Counted from the stretch's first letter, positions 34,563 through 44,349 are shown. The stretch: 64,000 nt of DNA from Microcystis aeruginosa NIES-4325 (GCF_008974145.1 NZ_BJKP01000001.1:124001-188000), one strand, 5' to 3'. A program made the numbers and translations. The notes: generated from the letters alone by a model not told the origin.

Positions 34563-36140
34563 ATGAAGGAGAGGAACTTCCTATTACTGACTATATTAGC
34601 GATCGCCACTATACTAATTAGTCTAGTTTTAGGAATGGTATTTGACGAAAAAGTGGCCTTGTTAGGGATTTTTGCAGTTCCCGCCCTGGTCGCTTCTTTT
34701 ATCTATCCCCGTCTGGGATTATTAGCCCTGATCATCTATCTTCCCCTAAATAGTACCTTCGCTTTGGCCGTGGCGAGAGTTTTTCAGCTAAAGGGCAACC
34801 TAATTGACGCAGATACATCCTATGCTCTCTACAAAATCGCCAAAGATGCCTTTTATTACGGTGTTTTAGCGGCAATTTTAATTAAAACCAAAACTTTTAA
34901 GCAATTATACCCCCAAATCAAACCTTTTATCATCGCAGCTTTGATTTTACTTGCCAGCAGCTTGATAACTTTTCTTTTTGTCAATCTGCCCCAAGGAGAA
35001 ATTGCCGTGGGAATTGTGGGATTAAAAACCCTCCTCAGTTATATTCCCCTAGTTCTCTGTGGCTACTATCTAATCGAGCAACAAAGGGATTTGTTCGCGG
35101 TTAATCGGCTTTTAATCGTGATGATCTTAATCTGTTGCGTTTTAGCTCTAATTCAATACTTCTTACTCCTACAAGGTATCTGTCCCGATAGTGAATCCCT
35201 CAATCAACTGGAAGTTATTGCCCCGAAATCAGACGCCCAATCTTATCCGAATATTAGCAAAAAAGCCAGCCTGAGAGCTCAATGTTTTGTCGGGGGTTCA
35301 GTATTGTATAATCCCGATCGAGGCTTAATTCGTCTCCCCGGCACACTTTCTGATCCTTGGCAATGGGCTTGGTTTTTAGTATCTAGTAGCGCCATCAGTT
35401 ACGCAGCCAGTTTTAGTGATCCGCAAAAAAGATGGCGCATCGCTGGTTGGGTAGCAATGGTTTTAGTCTTCCTGGCGACTCTGGCTTCTGGACAAAGAGT
35501 ACCTTTTTTGCTAGTGCCTTTGTTTTACTTGGTTCTTTTTATTGCTAATAGCAAAGAGAAACGAAAGTTACCATTAAAATTGGGAATCTTGGGGCTGATT
35601 TCCCTGCTTGCGGTGATGTTAATTCCCTTTATTTGGGAAAGATGGCTAAATTTTATCGATCGCTGGCTATATTCGTCTCCCATTGACTTTGTAGTTGATC
35701 AAATGCAGTGGATATTCAAATATGTAGAGCTTTTTGGTTTTGGTTTAGGCAGAGCCACCAGTGGCGCTCGTCATGTAGCGGGAGAAGAAGGGATAAGACT
35801 AATTGAAACCTACTACGCTAAACTCCTCTACGAAGGCGGTATCGTCGGTTTTATCGCTTTTATGGTACTGGTGACAATTCTCTGTATTCTCACCTTTAAA
35901 GCCTATTTAAAAGTAAAAAATCCTGCTTTAAAGCATTGGGGTCTCTGTATCTGGATTTTCCTACTTTTTATTAGCTATAATCCCTACTATTATCCTCTCT
36001 CCGTCGAGCCTGTTTCTGTTTACTATTGGTTATTCGCCGGACTATTGCTAAAACTGCCAGAAATAAGCGACAAATTGGAAGATGAGGAGAGATTTCTCAA
36101 AAAAAGTGAAGTGGAGAATGAAGAGGATTTTTATCGATAA
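34563..36140 (+). CDS. O-antigen ligase/polymerase-like membrane protein
   Basis: 525 aa from ATG 34563. The frame opens at a TTG at 34524. It has about eleven hydrophobic helices and a large periplasmic loop in the middle (about 215-275), then the Wzy_C/WaaL-type region with LIRLPGTLSDPWQW and a GFGLGRATSGARHVAGEEG loop. These proteins polymerise or ligate lipid-linked polysaccharide at the periplasmic face of the plasma membrane. The C-terminal tail is Glu/Lys-rich and cytosolic. No partner glycan genes lie beside it, so the substrate is unknown, but it could act with the SLBB exporter at 28 kb. Confidence 0.85.
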   Translation: MKERNFLLLTILAIATILISLVLGMVFDEKVALLGIFAVPALVASFIYPRLGLLALIIYLPLNSTFALAVARVFQLKGNLIDADTSYALYKIAKDAFYYGVLAAILIKTKTFKQLYPQIKPFIIAALILLASSLITFLFVNLPQGEIAVGIVGLKTLLSYIPLVLCGYYLIEQQRDLFAVNRLLIVMILICCVLALIQYFLLLQGICPDSESLNQLEVIAPKSDAQSYPNISKKASLRAQCFVGGSVLYNPDRGLIRLPGTLSDPWQWAWFLVSSSAISYAASFSDPQKRWRIAGWVAMVLVFLATLASGQRVPFLLVPLFYLVLFIANSKEKRKLPLKLGILGLISLLAVMLIPFIWERWLNFIDRWLYSSPIDFVVDQMQWIFKYVELFGFGLGRATSGARHVAGEEGIRLIETYYAKLLYEGGIVGFIAFMVLVTILCILTFKAYLKVKNPALKHWGLCIWIFLLFISYNPYYYPLSVEPVSVYYWLFAGLLLKLPEISDKLEDEERFLKKSEVENEEDFYR

Positions 36141-36191
36141 TTACATTATCTCTCGACTGATAGGAGTTAACCGCAATGACAGCTGATCAAG

Positions 36192-36314
36192 GTGGAAGGA
36201 ACCCAAAGCAACCAAATTTGGACATTAATAACTCTTTTGAGTGGTTCCTTGATTGCTGTGGGATTCCGTGCTTTTTTGATGAACAACAATCCCTACGCGA
36301 TCGCTGTAGAGTAA
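36192..36314 (+). CDS. Possible 40-aa single-helix protein
   Basis: A GTG-started frame encodes a polar N-terminus (MEGTQSNQ), one membrane helix (IWTLITLLSGSLIAVGF) and a charged tail, ending at TAA 36312. The overlapping 62-codon ATG frame at 36176 has no sensible composition. It lies in the 274-bp gap between the ligase-like and membrane-fusion genes. It may be a real small membrane protein or chance. I do not recognise it. Confidence 0.3.
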   Translation: MEGTQSNQIWTLITLLSGSLIAVGFRAFLMNNNPYAIAVE

Positions 36315-36414
36315 CAAGACTTTCTTACTTTCCCCACAGGCGACCTTTTTCCGTTAGATTATAAATGGATACAAAACTTAACATTTTATCCAGAATCTAC
36401 CGAGAGGGCAGATC

Positions 36415-37875
36415 GTGCGGCCAGATACCCTAGAAAATAACCAGAATTCAGCCGATAATTCGCTAGTTCCCGAAGTTATCGCATTTAATCCCGAAATTGA
36501 GCCAGAGAAACCCGAATACTCGTCAAAACCGACAAAAACCAACTCTTGGCTATCGGGAGGAAAGGGTTTATTTATCGGTGTGGGATTGGGGGTTTTATTG
36601 ACTCTAGGGGCGACTCGTTTCGCTAATCGACCCCAAACAGCCCAAAACCCCAATACTCAGCCCGTAGCGGCAAAAAATGAGGCACCAGCACAAACAGTAA
36701 CCACCACTAGGGTAGAATCTACTCCCGTGGCCCGCACACTGAAAGCGACTGGAAGCGTGGCAGCCGATGAATTAATCCCGATTCTTTCCCAAGCGACGGG
36801 ACTACAAATCAAAGAAATCTTTGTCGATGAGGGCGATATCGTTAGTCAAGGTCAAATTCTCGCTCGTCTCGATGATACCGTCCTACAAGCGCAATTAACC
36901 CAAGCACAGGCAAATGTCGCCCAATCCCGGGCGCGTTTGGCAGAATTGCAAGCGGGTAGCCGTAAAGAGGAGATCGCTAGAGCTAAACAAGCTATTCAAC
37001 GCATAAAAGCCGAAATTAGTCAAGCTCAATCGGATTGGGATTTGGCTAAAAAACGCGTCCAGAGAAACCAAAGTTTAGAAGCGGAAGGAGCGATCGCCCG
37101 GGATCGTCTCGATGAAGTCCTCAATGAAGAAAGAAACAAAGCGGCGATCGTACAACAGACCCAATCTCGTTTAGGAGAAGCAGAGCAGCAACTAGCGCAA
37201 TTGCAAGCAGGCAACCGTCCCGAAGTGATCGCCCAAGCTACAGCCCAATTAACGGAAGCTCAAAGCCGTTTAGCCATTGTTAAAGCTCAATTAAACGAGA
37301 CACGCCTGATTTCTCCGGTTAGTGGCAAAATTGCCGAAAGAAATGGCCGCATCGGGGACACCACCAACGGTCAAAATGCTCTCTTTAAAATCATCGAAAA
37401 TGGGCGTTTAGAGCTAAGATTGCGGGTTCCTGAGAATCAATTGCCCTTAATCCGCGTTGGAGCGCCTGTTACTATCACTTCCGATGCTAATAGCAGTTTA
37501 AAATTATCGGGACAGGTGCGCGAAATTAATCCCATCGTCGATGAGGCATCCCGTCAAGCAACGGTTAAAGTCGATTTAACCGACAATACAGGGTTAAAAC
37601 CGGGGATGTTTTTACGAGGTGCGATCGTGACGAATACTAGCAATAGTTTAACCGTCCCCATGACCGCGGTTTTACCCCAAAAAGATAATCAAGCTCTAGT
37701 TTATTTAGTGGAACCTGATAACACCGTTACCGCCAAAACTGTGCAATTAGGTCAAATTATGCCGAATAATCGCGTGGAAATTCTTACGGGTTTACAAGCA
37801 GGCGATCGCATTGTGGTCAAAGGGGCAGCCTATCTCGGTGATGGCGACAAAATTACAGCAATCAGCGATCAGTAA
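36415..37875 (+). CDS. RND efflux periplasmic adaptor (membrane fusion protein)
   Basis: 486 aa from a GTG start. It has an N-terminal cytosolic tail, one membrane anchor at about 45-63 (LFIGVGLGVLLTLGATRF), a biotinyl-lipoyl half-motif (EIFVDEGDIVSQGQILARLD), a long alpha-helical hairpin at about 160-265 rich in Ala/Gln, the second lipoyl half (LISPVSGKIAERNGRIGD) and a C-terminal beta-barrel (PGMFLRGAIV). It links the RND pump to an outer-membrane channel. The pump gene at 38411 is the obvious partner, but a foreign-looking gene and STRR tracts now separate them. Confidence 0.93.
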   Translation: MRPDTLENNQNSADNSLVPEVIAFNPEIEPEKPEYSSKPTKTNSWLSGGKGLFIGVGLGVLLTLGATRFANRPQTAQNPNTQPVAAKNEAPAQTVTTTRVESTPVARTLKATGSVAADELIPILSQATGLQIKEIFVDEGDIVSQGQILARLDDTVLQAQLTQAQANVAQSRARLAELQAGSRKEEIARAKQAIQRIKAEISQAQSDWDLAKKRVQRNQSLEAEGAIARDRLDEVLNEERNKAAIVQQTQSRLGEAEQQLAQLQAGNRPEVIAQATAQLTEAQSRLAIVKAQLNETRLISPVSGKIAERNGRIGDTTNGQNALFKIIENGRLELRLRVPENQLPLIRVGAPVTITSDANSSLKLSGQVREINPIVDEASRQATVKVDLTDNTGLKPGMFLRGAIVTNTSNSLTVPMTAVLPQKDNQALVYLVEPDNTVTAKTVQLGQIMPNNRVEILTGLQAGDRIVVKGAAYLGDGDKITAISDQ

Positions 37876-37938
37876 TCAGTGATCAGTGATCAGTGATCAG
37901 TGATCAGTGATCAGTAAACAGTAATCAGTGATCGGTAG
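37862..37938. repeat. STRR tract, CAGTGAT heptamer run
   Basis: At least eight consecutive CAGTGAT/CAGTAAT units, starting inside the last codons of the adaptor gene. Each TGATCA is itself a small palindrome. Confidence 0.85.
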
Positions 37939-37950
37939 CGGGGCAAACGG

Positions 37951-38328
37951 ATGGAGAGTAAAGTTTATGATAAAGCTTATAAATTTGCCATTAGGATTGT
38001 TAAAGGCTATAAATATTTGTGTGAGAATAAACAAGAATATGTTTTGTCAAAACAGCTATTAAGGAGTGGCACTTCAATCGGGGCTAACATTGCCGAGGCT
38101 AATGGAGCTATTTCTCAAGCTGATTTTCGAGCTAAAATGTCAATAGCTTATAAGGAATGTCTAGAAACAAAGTATTGGCTGTCTCTATTGAAAGACACGA
38201 ATTACATAGAGGAAAGAGCCTTTCAAAGTATCAATGATGATGCGGAGGAAATTGGTAAAATGCTTTGGGCTATTCTAAAAACCTGCCAAGAAAATACCAA
38301 AAACCAAAAACCAAAAACTGATAACTGA
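37951..38328 (+). CDS. Four-helix bundle protein (23S rRNA IVP-like)
   Basis: 125 aa. Family motifs are YKFAIRIVKGYKYLCENK, LLRSGTSIGANIAEANGA and AYKECLETKYWLSLL. It belongs to the small four-helix bundle group first found as intervening-sequence proteins of 23S rRNA. They pack as pentamers or related rings, and their role is not known. The gene sits between STRR tracts and splits an otherwise normal adaptor-pump operon, which suggests recent insertion of a mobile cassette. It has a good ATG 13 bp after the repeat. Confidence 0.92.
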   Translation: MESKVYDKAYKFAIRIVKGYKYLCENKQEYVLSKQLLRSGTSIGANIAEANGAISQADFRAKMSIAYKECLETKYWLSLLKDTNYIEERAFQSINDDAEEIGKMLWAILKTCQENTKNQKPKTDN

Positions 38329-38408
38329 TAACCGGTAACTGAAAACTCACATCTGGTAACTGATAACTTACCCACTGATAACTGATAACTGATAACTGAT
38401 AACTGAAA
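38318..38408. repeat. STRR tract, AACTGAT heptamer run
   Basis: Tandem ACTGATAACTGATAACTGAT units, ending 3 bp before the ATG of the RND pump gene and thus occupying its ribosome-binding region. Confidence 0.85.
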
Positions 38409-38410
38409 TT

Positions 38411-41400
38411 ATGGCTTTTAATATTTCTAATTGGTCTATCAAAAATCCCATTCCGACGATCCTGATCTCCCTGGTTATGGCCCTAATGGGATACATTGCC
38501 TTTCTAGGATTGGGGATTGATCGCTCTCCTAATATTGACATTCCGGCCGTGATTATCACCGTTAATCAACCCGGCGCAGGTCCTGAGGAATTGGAAACCC
38601 AAGTCACCAAAAAAGTCGAGGATGCGGTGGCTGCTTTGGGTAATATCGATCAAATTACTTCTACCGTTAACGAAGGCAGCAGCACCACCACCGTTAACTT
38701 TATCCTTGGCACTAACAGCGATCGCGCTACCAATGATGTGCGTAATGCCATAGCGCAAATTCGGCAGGATTTACCCCAAGATACTAATGATCCAATTGTC
38801 CAACGTTTAGAATTTGCCGGGGGTGCAGTGATGAACTATACCATCTCCTCCCCGAAAAGATCGATCCCCGAATTAAGTGATCTAGTCGATCGTCAAATTG
38901 GCCGCGCTTTAACGGGAGTACCAGGGGTAGCGCGAGTCGATCGCGTTGGGGGAGTCGATCGAGAAGTGCGTGTAGATTTAGATCCCGGCCGTCTGATCGC
39001 CTACGGGATCACGGCCACGGCAGTTAATGACCAAATTCGCAGTTTTAATATTAATTTACCCGGAGGGCGATCGGAAATCGCCGGCAGTGAACAAACTGTC
39101 CGCACCCTCGGCAGCGCTGAAACCATCGAAGATTTAAGAAATTATCAAATCTCTTTACCTAACGGTGATACCGTCCCCTTAAGCAATTTAGGGACAGTTA
39201 GCGATAGTTCCAGTGATCCTCGACAAATGGCCATCTTAGATGGGCAGCCAGTGGTGGGTTTTTCGATTTTACGGGGGACTGGCAGCACCTTGGTGACGGT
39301 AGAAACAGCAGTTCGTCAAGAAATCGAGAATTTAAAGAAAAAACTGCCCGAAGATATTAAATTTCAATTAATTTTTACCCGTGCCGACTCAATTCGTGCT
39401 AGTTACGAAAGCCTTCTCAGCGATCTCCTGATTGGTTGTATGATGACGGTGATCACGGTGGGTCTATTTTTAGGTAATTGGCGCGCCACGATTATCACGG
39501 GTTTGGCCCTGCCTTTGTCGATTTTCCCAACTTTCTGGGTGATGCAGTCCCTAAATTATACCCTTAACGGCATGACCCTGCTGGCCTTAGCTTTAGCTTT
39601 GGGTAATCTGGTGGATGATGCGGTGTGTATGGTGGAGGACATCGATCAACATTTAGCTATGGGTAAAAAACCCCTGCAAGCGGCCTTTGATGCCTCAAAA
39701 GAGATTGGATTAGCCGTTTTAGCCAGTGCGGCGGCAATTATGGCCGTATTCCTGCCGGTTGCTTTTATGGGCGGTGTGCCGGGGCAATTCTTTCAACCTT
39801 TCGGCGTTACGGTGGCGGTTTCTACCCTTTTTTCCAGTTTGATCGCTGTCACCGTCACTCCGATGTTAAGTGCCTATATTCTACAGCCGAAAAAGCTCAA
39901 AACCGGTGATAATCATCCCTCCTCGCGCCCCCGTTTTCGTCCCTACAAAAGTTTGTTAACTTGGGCTTTACGTCATCGAATCCTGACTTTATTGGCGGCT
40001 TTGGTCTTTTTTATCGGTAGTTTACAGTTAGTTCCTTTGATTCCAAAAGGGTTATTTAGTTCTGGGGATACCGGATTAAGTACCATCAGCCTAGAATTGC
40101 CTCCCGGCGCGACTTTGAATGATACCGTTGCCGTGGCTAATCAGGTGAATAGTTTACTGCAAAAAAATACCGCCGTCGCTAATGTTTTGGCTATTCCGGG
40201 AGATTCGGGGCGGGTAAATACGGGGTTAATATATGTTAATTTAGTTCCTAAGGAACAGCGATCGCTAACTCAACGGCAATTTGAGGAACAAACCCGTCGG
40301 GACTTCCAGAAGATACCGGGGGCTAGAGTGACTTTTCGGGCGCAGGGAGGAGCAGGAAGCAGTAAAGATGTAGCTATTGTCCTAAAAAGTGAAAATGGCG
40401 ATATTTTAACCCAAACTGCCCAAAAATTAGAGCGAGAAATGCGGGCTTTACCCGGTTTTGTCGAGGTAAGTTCCGGGGTAAGTTTAGTTAAACCGGAGAT
40501 TATTATTCAACCGGATCCCGTCCGGGCTGCTGATCAGGGAGTCTCGGTCAGAGCGATCGCCCGTACTGCATCTTTAGCTTTAATCGGCGATAATGAGTTT
40601 AATTTGGCTAAATTTAACCTGGCTGACCGACAAATTCCCATCCGGGTAAAAATTGCCAACGATGGACGCAGTGAGATAGAAACTCTGCAAAATTTGCGCG
40701 TTCCTAGCAGTAATGGGACGTTAGTACCGCTTAACTCGGTGGCGACAATTAGCTTAGGTAGTGGACCTGCGGAAATTCAACGCTTTAACCGTCAACGTCA
40801 GGTTAATATTGGAGCTAATTTAGAGGGAGTTTCTTTGGGAAGTGCGGTGACACAAATTCGCGCTTTACCAATCATGAAAAACTTACCCCCAGAGGTGACA
40901 GAAGAACCCTTTGGTGATGCTCGCATTATGCGCGATATCTTTGCTCGTTTTTTGGGGGCGTTAAGTTTAGCAATTATTTCTATCTATGGGATTCTGGTCT
41001 TGTTGTACAACAATTTTCTCTATCCCCTAGCGATTTTAACTTCCCTTCCTTTATCGATTGGTGGCACTTTAATCGCTCTTTTAATTACCCAAAAAGAGTT
41101 AGGTTTATACGCTTTAATTGGCATAGTTTTACTGATGGGATTAGTCACTAAAAATGCGATTTTATTAGTAGATTTTGCCTTGAGTGGTCTTCAGGAAGGG
41201 AAACCACAATTTAAGGCGGTGATTGATTCGGGAGTCTCTCGTTTACGACCAATTATTATGACCTCCGTTTCCACAATTGCCGGGATGTTACCGATTGCTT
41301 TAGCTTTAGGTGCAGATGGGGAAATTCGCGCACCGATGGCAATTGCTGTTATTGGTGGTTTTACCACTTCCACCCTATTAACTTTGGTGGTTGTGCCGGT

Positions 41401-41476
41401 AATCTTTACTTATATCGATAGTTTTTACTATTGGTTCCGGGGATTATTTGTTAAACAAAAACCCAAGTCGATTTAG
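38411..41476 (+). CDS. RND-family efflux pump (HAE-1/AcrB-like)
   Basis: 1021 aa, twelve membrane helices with two large periplasmic loops. The N-terminal helix and porter start are ISNWSIKNPIPTILISLVMA and PNIDIPAVIITV. In helix 4 the proton-relay Asp pair is visible (ALALGNLVDDAVCMVEDI). A second-half equivalent, MGLVTKNAILLVDFAL, carries the conserved Lys and Asp. It exports hydrophobic compounds, driven by protons, together with the adaptor at 36415 and an outer-membrane channel. The STRR tract directly before the ATG leaves no clear Shine-Dalgarno site. A short AKR gene follows. Confidence 0.96.
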   Translation: MAFNISNWSIKNPIPTILISLVMALMGYIAFLGLGIDRSPNIDIPAVIITVNQPGAGPEELETQVTKKVEDAVAALGNIDQITSTVNEGSSTTTVNFILGTNSDRATNDVRNAIAQIRQDLPQDTNDPIVQRLEFAGGAVMNYTISSPKRSIPELSDLVDRQIGRALTGVPGVARVDRVGGVDREVRVDLDPGRLIAYGITATAVNDQIRSFNINLPGGRSEIAGSEQTVRTLGSAETIEDLRNYQISLPNGDTVPLSNLGTVSDSSSDPRQMAILDGQPVVGFSILRGTGSTLVTVETAVRQEIENLKKKLPEDIKFQLIFTRADSIRASYESLLSDLLIGCMMTVITVGLFLGNWRATIITGLALPLSIFPTFWVMQSLNYTLNGMTLLALALALGNLVDDAVCMVEDIDQHLAMGKKPLQAAFDASKEIGLAVLASAAAIMAVFLPVAFMGGVPGQFFQPFGVTVAVSTLFSSLIAVTVTPMLSAYILQPKKLKTGDNHPSSRPRFRPYKSLLTWALRHRILTLLAALVFFIGSLQLVPLIPKGLFSSGDTGLSTISLELPPGATLNDTVAVANQVNSLLQKNTAVANVLAIPGDSGRVNTGLIYVNLVPKEQRSLTQRQFEEQTRRDFQKIPGARVTFRAQGGAGSSKDVAIVLKSENGDILTQTAQKLEREMRALPGFVEVSSGVSLVKPEIIIQPDPVRAADQGVSVRAIARTASLALIGDNEFNLAKFNLADRQIPIRVKIANDGRSEIETLQNLRVPSSNGTLVPLNSVATISLGSGPAEIQRFNRQRQVNIGANLEGVSLGSAVTQIRALPIMKNLPPEVTEEPFGDARIMRDIFARFLGALSLAIISIYGILVLLYNNFLYPLAILTSLPLSIGGTLIALLITQKELGLYALIGIVLLMGLVTKNAILLVDFALSGLQEGKPQFKAVIDSGVSRLRPIIMTSVSTIAGMLPIALALGADGEIRAPMAIAVIGGFTTSTLLTLVVVPVIFTYIDSFYYWFRGLFVKQKPKSI

Positions 41477-41527
41477 TAGTAGAATATCTTGCTGAAAGCT
41501 TGAGAAAAAACCCAGAGAAACTAACCC

Positions 41528-42520
41528 ATGAATCCCTTGACAGTCACAGATAAAACTCTATCTCTTCCCCCCATGGGCTGCGGTACTTGGGCCTGGGGAA
41601 ATCGTCTTCTCTGGGGTTACGATGAGAGTATGGATAGCCAGTTACAAGCGGTTTTTAATCTCTGCGTCAATCGGGGTGTCACCCTATTTGATACGGGAGA
41701 CTCCTACGGCACAGGCAAACTCAACGGACAAAGTGAGAAGCTATTAGGACGCTTTACGGGGGAATATAGCGGTTATAACGCTGATCATATCCGTATTGCC
41801 ACCAAACTCGCCCCTTATCCTTGGCGTTTAACCCGTCATGCCATGGTGAAAGCTTGTCAAGCTTCGGCAACCAGATTAGGCCGCCGGGTGGATTTAGTGC
41901 AAATGCACTGGTCAACCGGCAATTATGCGCCATGGCAGGAGGGAGGATTATTAGACGGATTGGGGGATTGTCTGGAAAAGGGGTTAGTTAAAGGAGTCGG
42001 TTTATCCAATTTTGGACCGAAAAGATTGGAGTCTGCCTATCAAAAGTTTGCCAGTCGCGGCATTCCTATTACCAGTTTACAGGTACAGTATTCTCTCCTT
42101 TCTACCTATCCTCTCACTGACTTGGGATTAAAGGAACTATGTGATCAATTGGGTATTAAAATTATTGCCTATAGTCCCTTAGCTTTGGGGTTATTAACGG
42201 GGAAATATCGAGATAATAAAAACTTACCATCAGGATTACGGCGCTTCCTTTTTGGTCAATTAATTCCCGCTATTTCGCCTCTGATAAGTTGCCTAGAAGT
42301 TATCGCCCAAGCTAAAAATAAAACCGTTAGCCAAGTTGCCTTAAATTGGTGTATCTGTAAGGGAACAATTCCTATCCCCGGAGCTAAAAATATTCGGCAA
42401 GCTGAGGATAATTTAGGGGCTTTAGGATGGAGTTTAGACAGTGGGGAAATAGCAGAATTAGATAAAATTGCCGCAGGTTTGGATAAAAAAATGGTACAAA
42501 ATATCTTTCAAACTAAGTAG
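41528..42520 (+). CDS. Aldo/keto reductase
   Basis: 330 aa, the second AKR of the window and of a different subgroup from 29825. The tetrad appears in LFDTGDSYGTGKLNGQSE (Asp, Tyr), RIATKLAPYPW (Lys) and VQMHWSTGNY (His). The cofactor site is IPIPGAKNIRQAEDNLGALG. It resembles the plant/cyanobacterial plastid-type AKR group (pyridoxal-reductase-like), but the substrate is not certain. It starts 51 bp after the pump gene and may share its transcript. Confidence 0.92.
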   Translation: MNPLTVTDKTLSLPPMGCGTWAWGNRLLWGYDESMDSQLQAVFNLCVNRGVTLFDTGDSYGTGKLNGQSEKLLGRFTGEYSGYNADHIRIATKLAPYPWRLTRHAMVKACQASATRLGRRVDLVQMHWSTGNYAPWQEGGLLDGLGDCLEKGLVKGVGLSNFGPKRLESAYQKFASRGIPITSLQVQYSLLSTYPLTDLGLKELCDQLGIKIIAYSPLALGLLTGKYRDNKNLPSGLRRFLFGQLIPAISPLISCLEVIAQAKNKTVSQVALNWCICKGTIPIPGAKNIRQAEDNLGALGWSLDSGEIAELDKIAAGLDKKMVQNIFQTK

Positions 42521-42554
42521 GGTTGGCTGAAAAAGCTTGTTGGTGGGGTGTGGA

Positions 42555-42631
42555 GCGAACCACAAAGACACAAAGGACGCAAAGATTGATCGCTGATAAG
42601 TTAAACTTATCAGACAAAGAATAAGAGAGCC
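42555..42631. repeat. Dispersed intergenic repeat, copy 2
   Basis: The same layout as 5062-5142: CGAACCACAAAGAC, then GATAAGTTAAACTTATC, then AGACAAAGAATAAGAGAGCC. Confidence 0.7.
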
Positions 42632-42727
42632 AATTTTCCCCCGATTACTCGAAGAACTGGCAATTTTTGAGGTCAAAAAAGCCTAAAGATATTGTCCAAC
42701 AAGGTTTCTAGATTTATTCAGCAAACC

Positions 42728-43579
42728 CTAATTATTATCTTGAGAGACCAATTTTAAGCTAGGACGGGGTTGGATTGTTCCCCCGTAAGCGACAGCAGTA
42801 TGAGGAGATAAAACAAGATGAGGAGATATGCCTAAAGAAATTCGATAGATTTCCTCAGCTTTATCGATTAATTGCTGTTTAACAGGCTCTTTCGGCAAAT
42901 TTTGCCGCCAAGCTAGGGGAATCCCCTCGATACCGTTGTACAATCCCGCCCAAATTCCCGCTAAAGTGCTGGTTAATTGTCGTTCATAGGGACTAGAATT
43001 AGCGCGACGCACGCTAACGGCGAAATCCTCGCTCGTTTGCAGAAAAGTATAAAGAGAAACTGCAATCGCAATTCCCAAAGGTGAGATTTCTGGCGCCCAA
43101 GCCGATAAAATGAACTCGAAGGGATGATTCTGCCCTAAAGCTGACTGAATCTGCTCTAATAGCTTATTCTTGGGGTTAATAGTTAGTAATTGCCCCATTA
43201 ACTGATTTAAAGGCCTTTTTCCCTTTAATAACAGACCTACTGCCTCTCCCCAAATTATCGCTTCTTGTCGGGTTAACTGGGAAATTAAGCCCTTTTTCAG
43301 CCAAAAATTTAATCTAGCTTGCCAACGTTCCCCATGGTCAGGCCAGGTTAAAATCTCCGGCAACAGCACAAATAATAACGCCGATTCCGACTGCTGCCTA
43401 GCTGCGATCGCAATTGTAATATCCTCCTGAGATTGCAGAGCTTGTAAAAGCAGGGTCGTCCTTGGTGTAGCATCATAGTTAAAGGCTGGTATTAGGGGTT
43501 GATTATGCAAGCATTCCCCAATATATGCCCCGATTAACCCTCCCTGAAGGCGCTCAAGGGGTGAAAAGACCTTTTGCAT
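42728..43579 (-). CDS. Degenerate ADP-ribosylglycohydrolase-like protein
   Basis: 283 aa from ATG 43579. A TTG at 43591 overlaps the upstream stop by 4 bp. The fold signature RLQGGLIGAYIGECLHNQ and SPYERQLTSTLAGIWAGLYNGIEGIPLAW resembles the all-helical ADP-ribosylglycohydrolase (DraG) family. However, the metal-binding Asp/Thr motifs of active members (such as TDDT near the start) are absent. It is therefore probably a non-catalytic or altered member. It follows the RodZ-like gene by 8 bp, suggesting a common transcript. Function is unknown. Confidence 0.65.
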   Translation of the reverse strand: MQKVFSPLERLQGGLIGAYIGECLHNQPLIPAFNYDATPRTTLLLQALQSQEDITIAIAARQQSESALLFVLLPEILTWPDHGERWQARLNFWLKKGLISQLTRQEAIIWGEAVGLLLKGKRPLNQLMGQLLTINPKNKLLEQIQSALGQNHPFEFILSAWAPEISPLGIAIAVSLYTFLQTSEDFAVSVRRANSSPYERQLTSTLAGIWAGLYNGIEGIPLAWRQNLPKEPVKQQLIDKAEEIYRISLGISPHLVLSPHTAVAYGGTIQPRPSLKLVSQDNN

Positions 43580-43587
43580 AAATTCGC

Positions 43588-44349
43588 TCAATTTGCCCGG
43601 TAGGTGACTTCCTCGACTTTGCCCGGTTGCCCCAGTTGTTTAGCATTGGCATTATTAACAGCAACGTAAACCCCGCCGGCATTACCCGCCCTCACGGTTA
43701 ATTCTCGGTTTGCTTGCCAAGTGCGATGGCTTCCCTGGGGCAGTACACCCTCAAATTCTGTCTTCCCATCCACCACCACCCGCAGCCAGCAGTCATCCTC
43801 CAGTTTTACCTCCACCACCAGCTGCTGATTATTGCTGGTTTTGTTGGCTACCGGTTGAAGGGGATTGCTTTTCGGTTGGACAATTTGCTGTTGTGGCAAG
43901 GAAGGCGGCGGCAAGCGATTGGATTGCAGTACCGATTTTTGCAGGACGTGGGATAGGGTTTGTACGGAACCAATAACTAAGATTAAATAGAGAAAATAGA
44001 GATGAATCGGGCGAATTTGAAGACTCGGCAGCGATAAAGACGGTTTTGTTCCCCTAAAAAAGTTATTGACCTTGGTGGGAAAACGCCGGCTAATCGTCTC
44101 ACCATCCAGGGACAGACTATCGGCAAATTGTTTGATTAACCAACGAATATAAATCGGTTCGGGCAATGCCTCCAAATCTCCCGCTTCCAGTGCTTCTAGG
44201 CGATGGCGCGGGATTAGGGTTTTCTGGGCAATTTCCTCGAGAGAAAGGGACTGTTCTAGGCGATTTTTTTGCAAATAAACGCCGATTTCCAGTAATTTGG
44301 TGCGCTGTCTATGCTGGGGATCGAGTTGTGATTGGAGAAGGCGAAACAT
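43588..44349 (-). CDS. RodZ-like HTH membrane protein
   Basis: 253 aa. The N-terminus has a helix-turn-helix of the RodZ/HTH_25 type (SLSLEEIAQKTLIPRHRLEALEAGD, with ALPEPIYIRWLIKQFADSLSLD). One membrane helix follows at about 113-133 (IHLYFLYLILVIGSVQTL), then a Pro/Gln linker and a C-terminal DUF4115-type beta domain (VEVKLEDDCWLRVVVDGKTEF). RodZ ties the MreB cytoskeleton to the cell wall. In a coccoid cyanobacterium the partner may differ. The next gene starts directly after the stop. Confidence 0.88.
   Translation of the reverse strand: MFRLLQSQLDPQHRQRTKLLEIGVYLQKNRLEQSLSLEEIAQKTLIPRHRLEALEAGDLEALPEPIYIRWLIKQFADSLSLDGETISRRFPTKVNNFFRGTKPSLSLPSLQIRPIHLYFLYLILVIGSVQTLSHVLQKSVLQSNRLPPPSLPQQQIVQPKSNPLQPVANKTSNNQQLVVEVKLEDDCWLRVVVDGKTEFEGVLPQGSHRTWQANRELTVRAGNAGGVYVAVNNANAKQLGQPGKVEEVTYRAN

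Noticed and set aside
37862-38408. Heptamer repeats considered as a CRISPR array
   Set aside because: The unit is 7 bp with no unique spacers of even length, and no cas genes are nearby.
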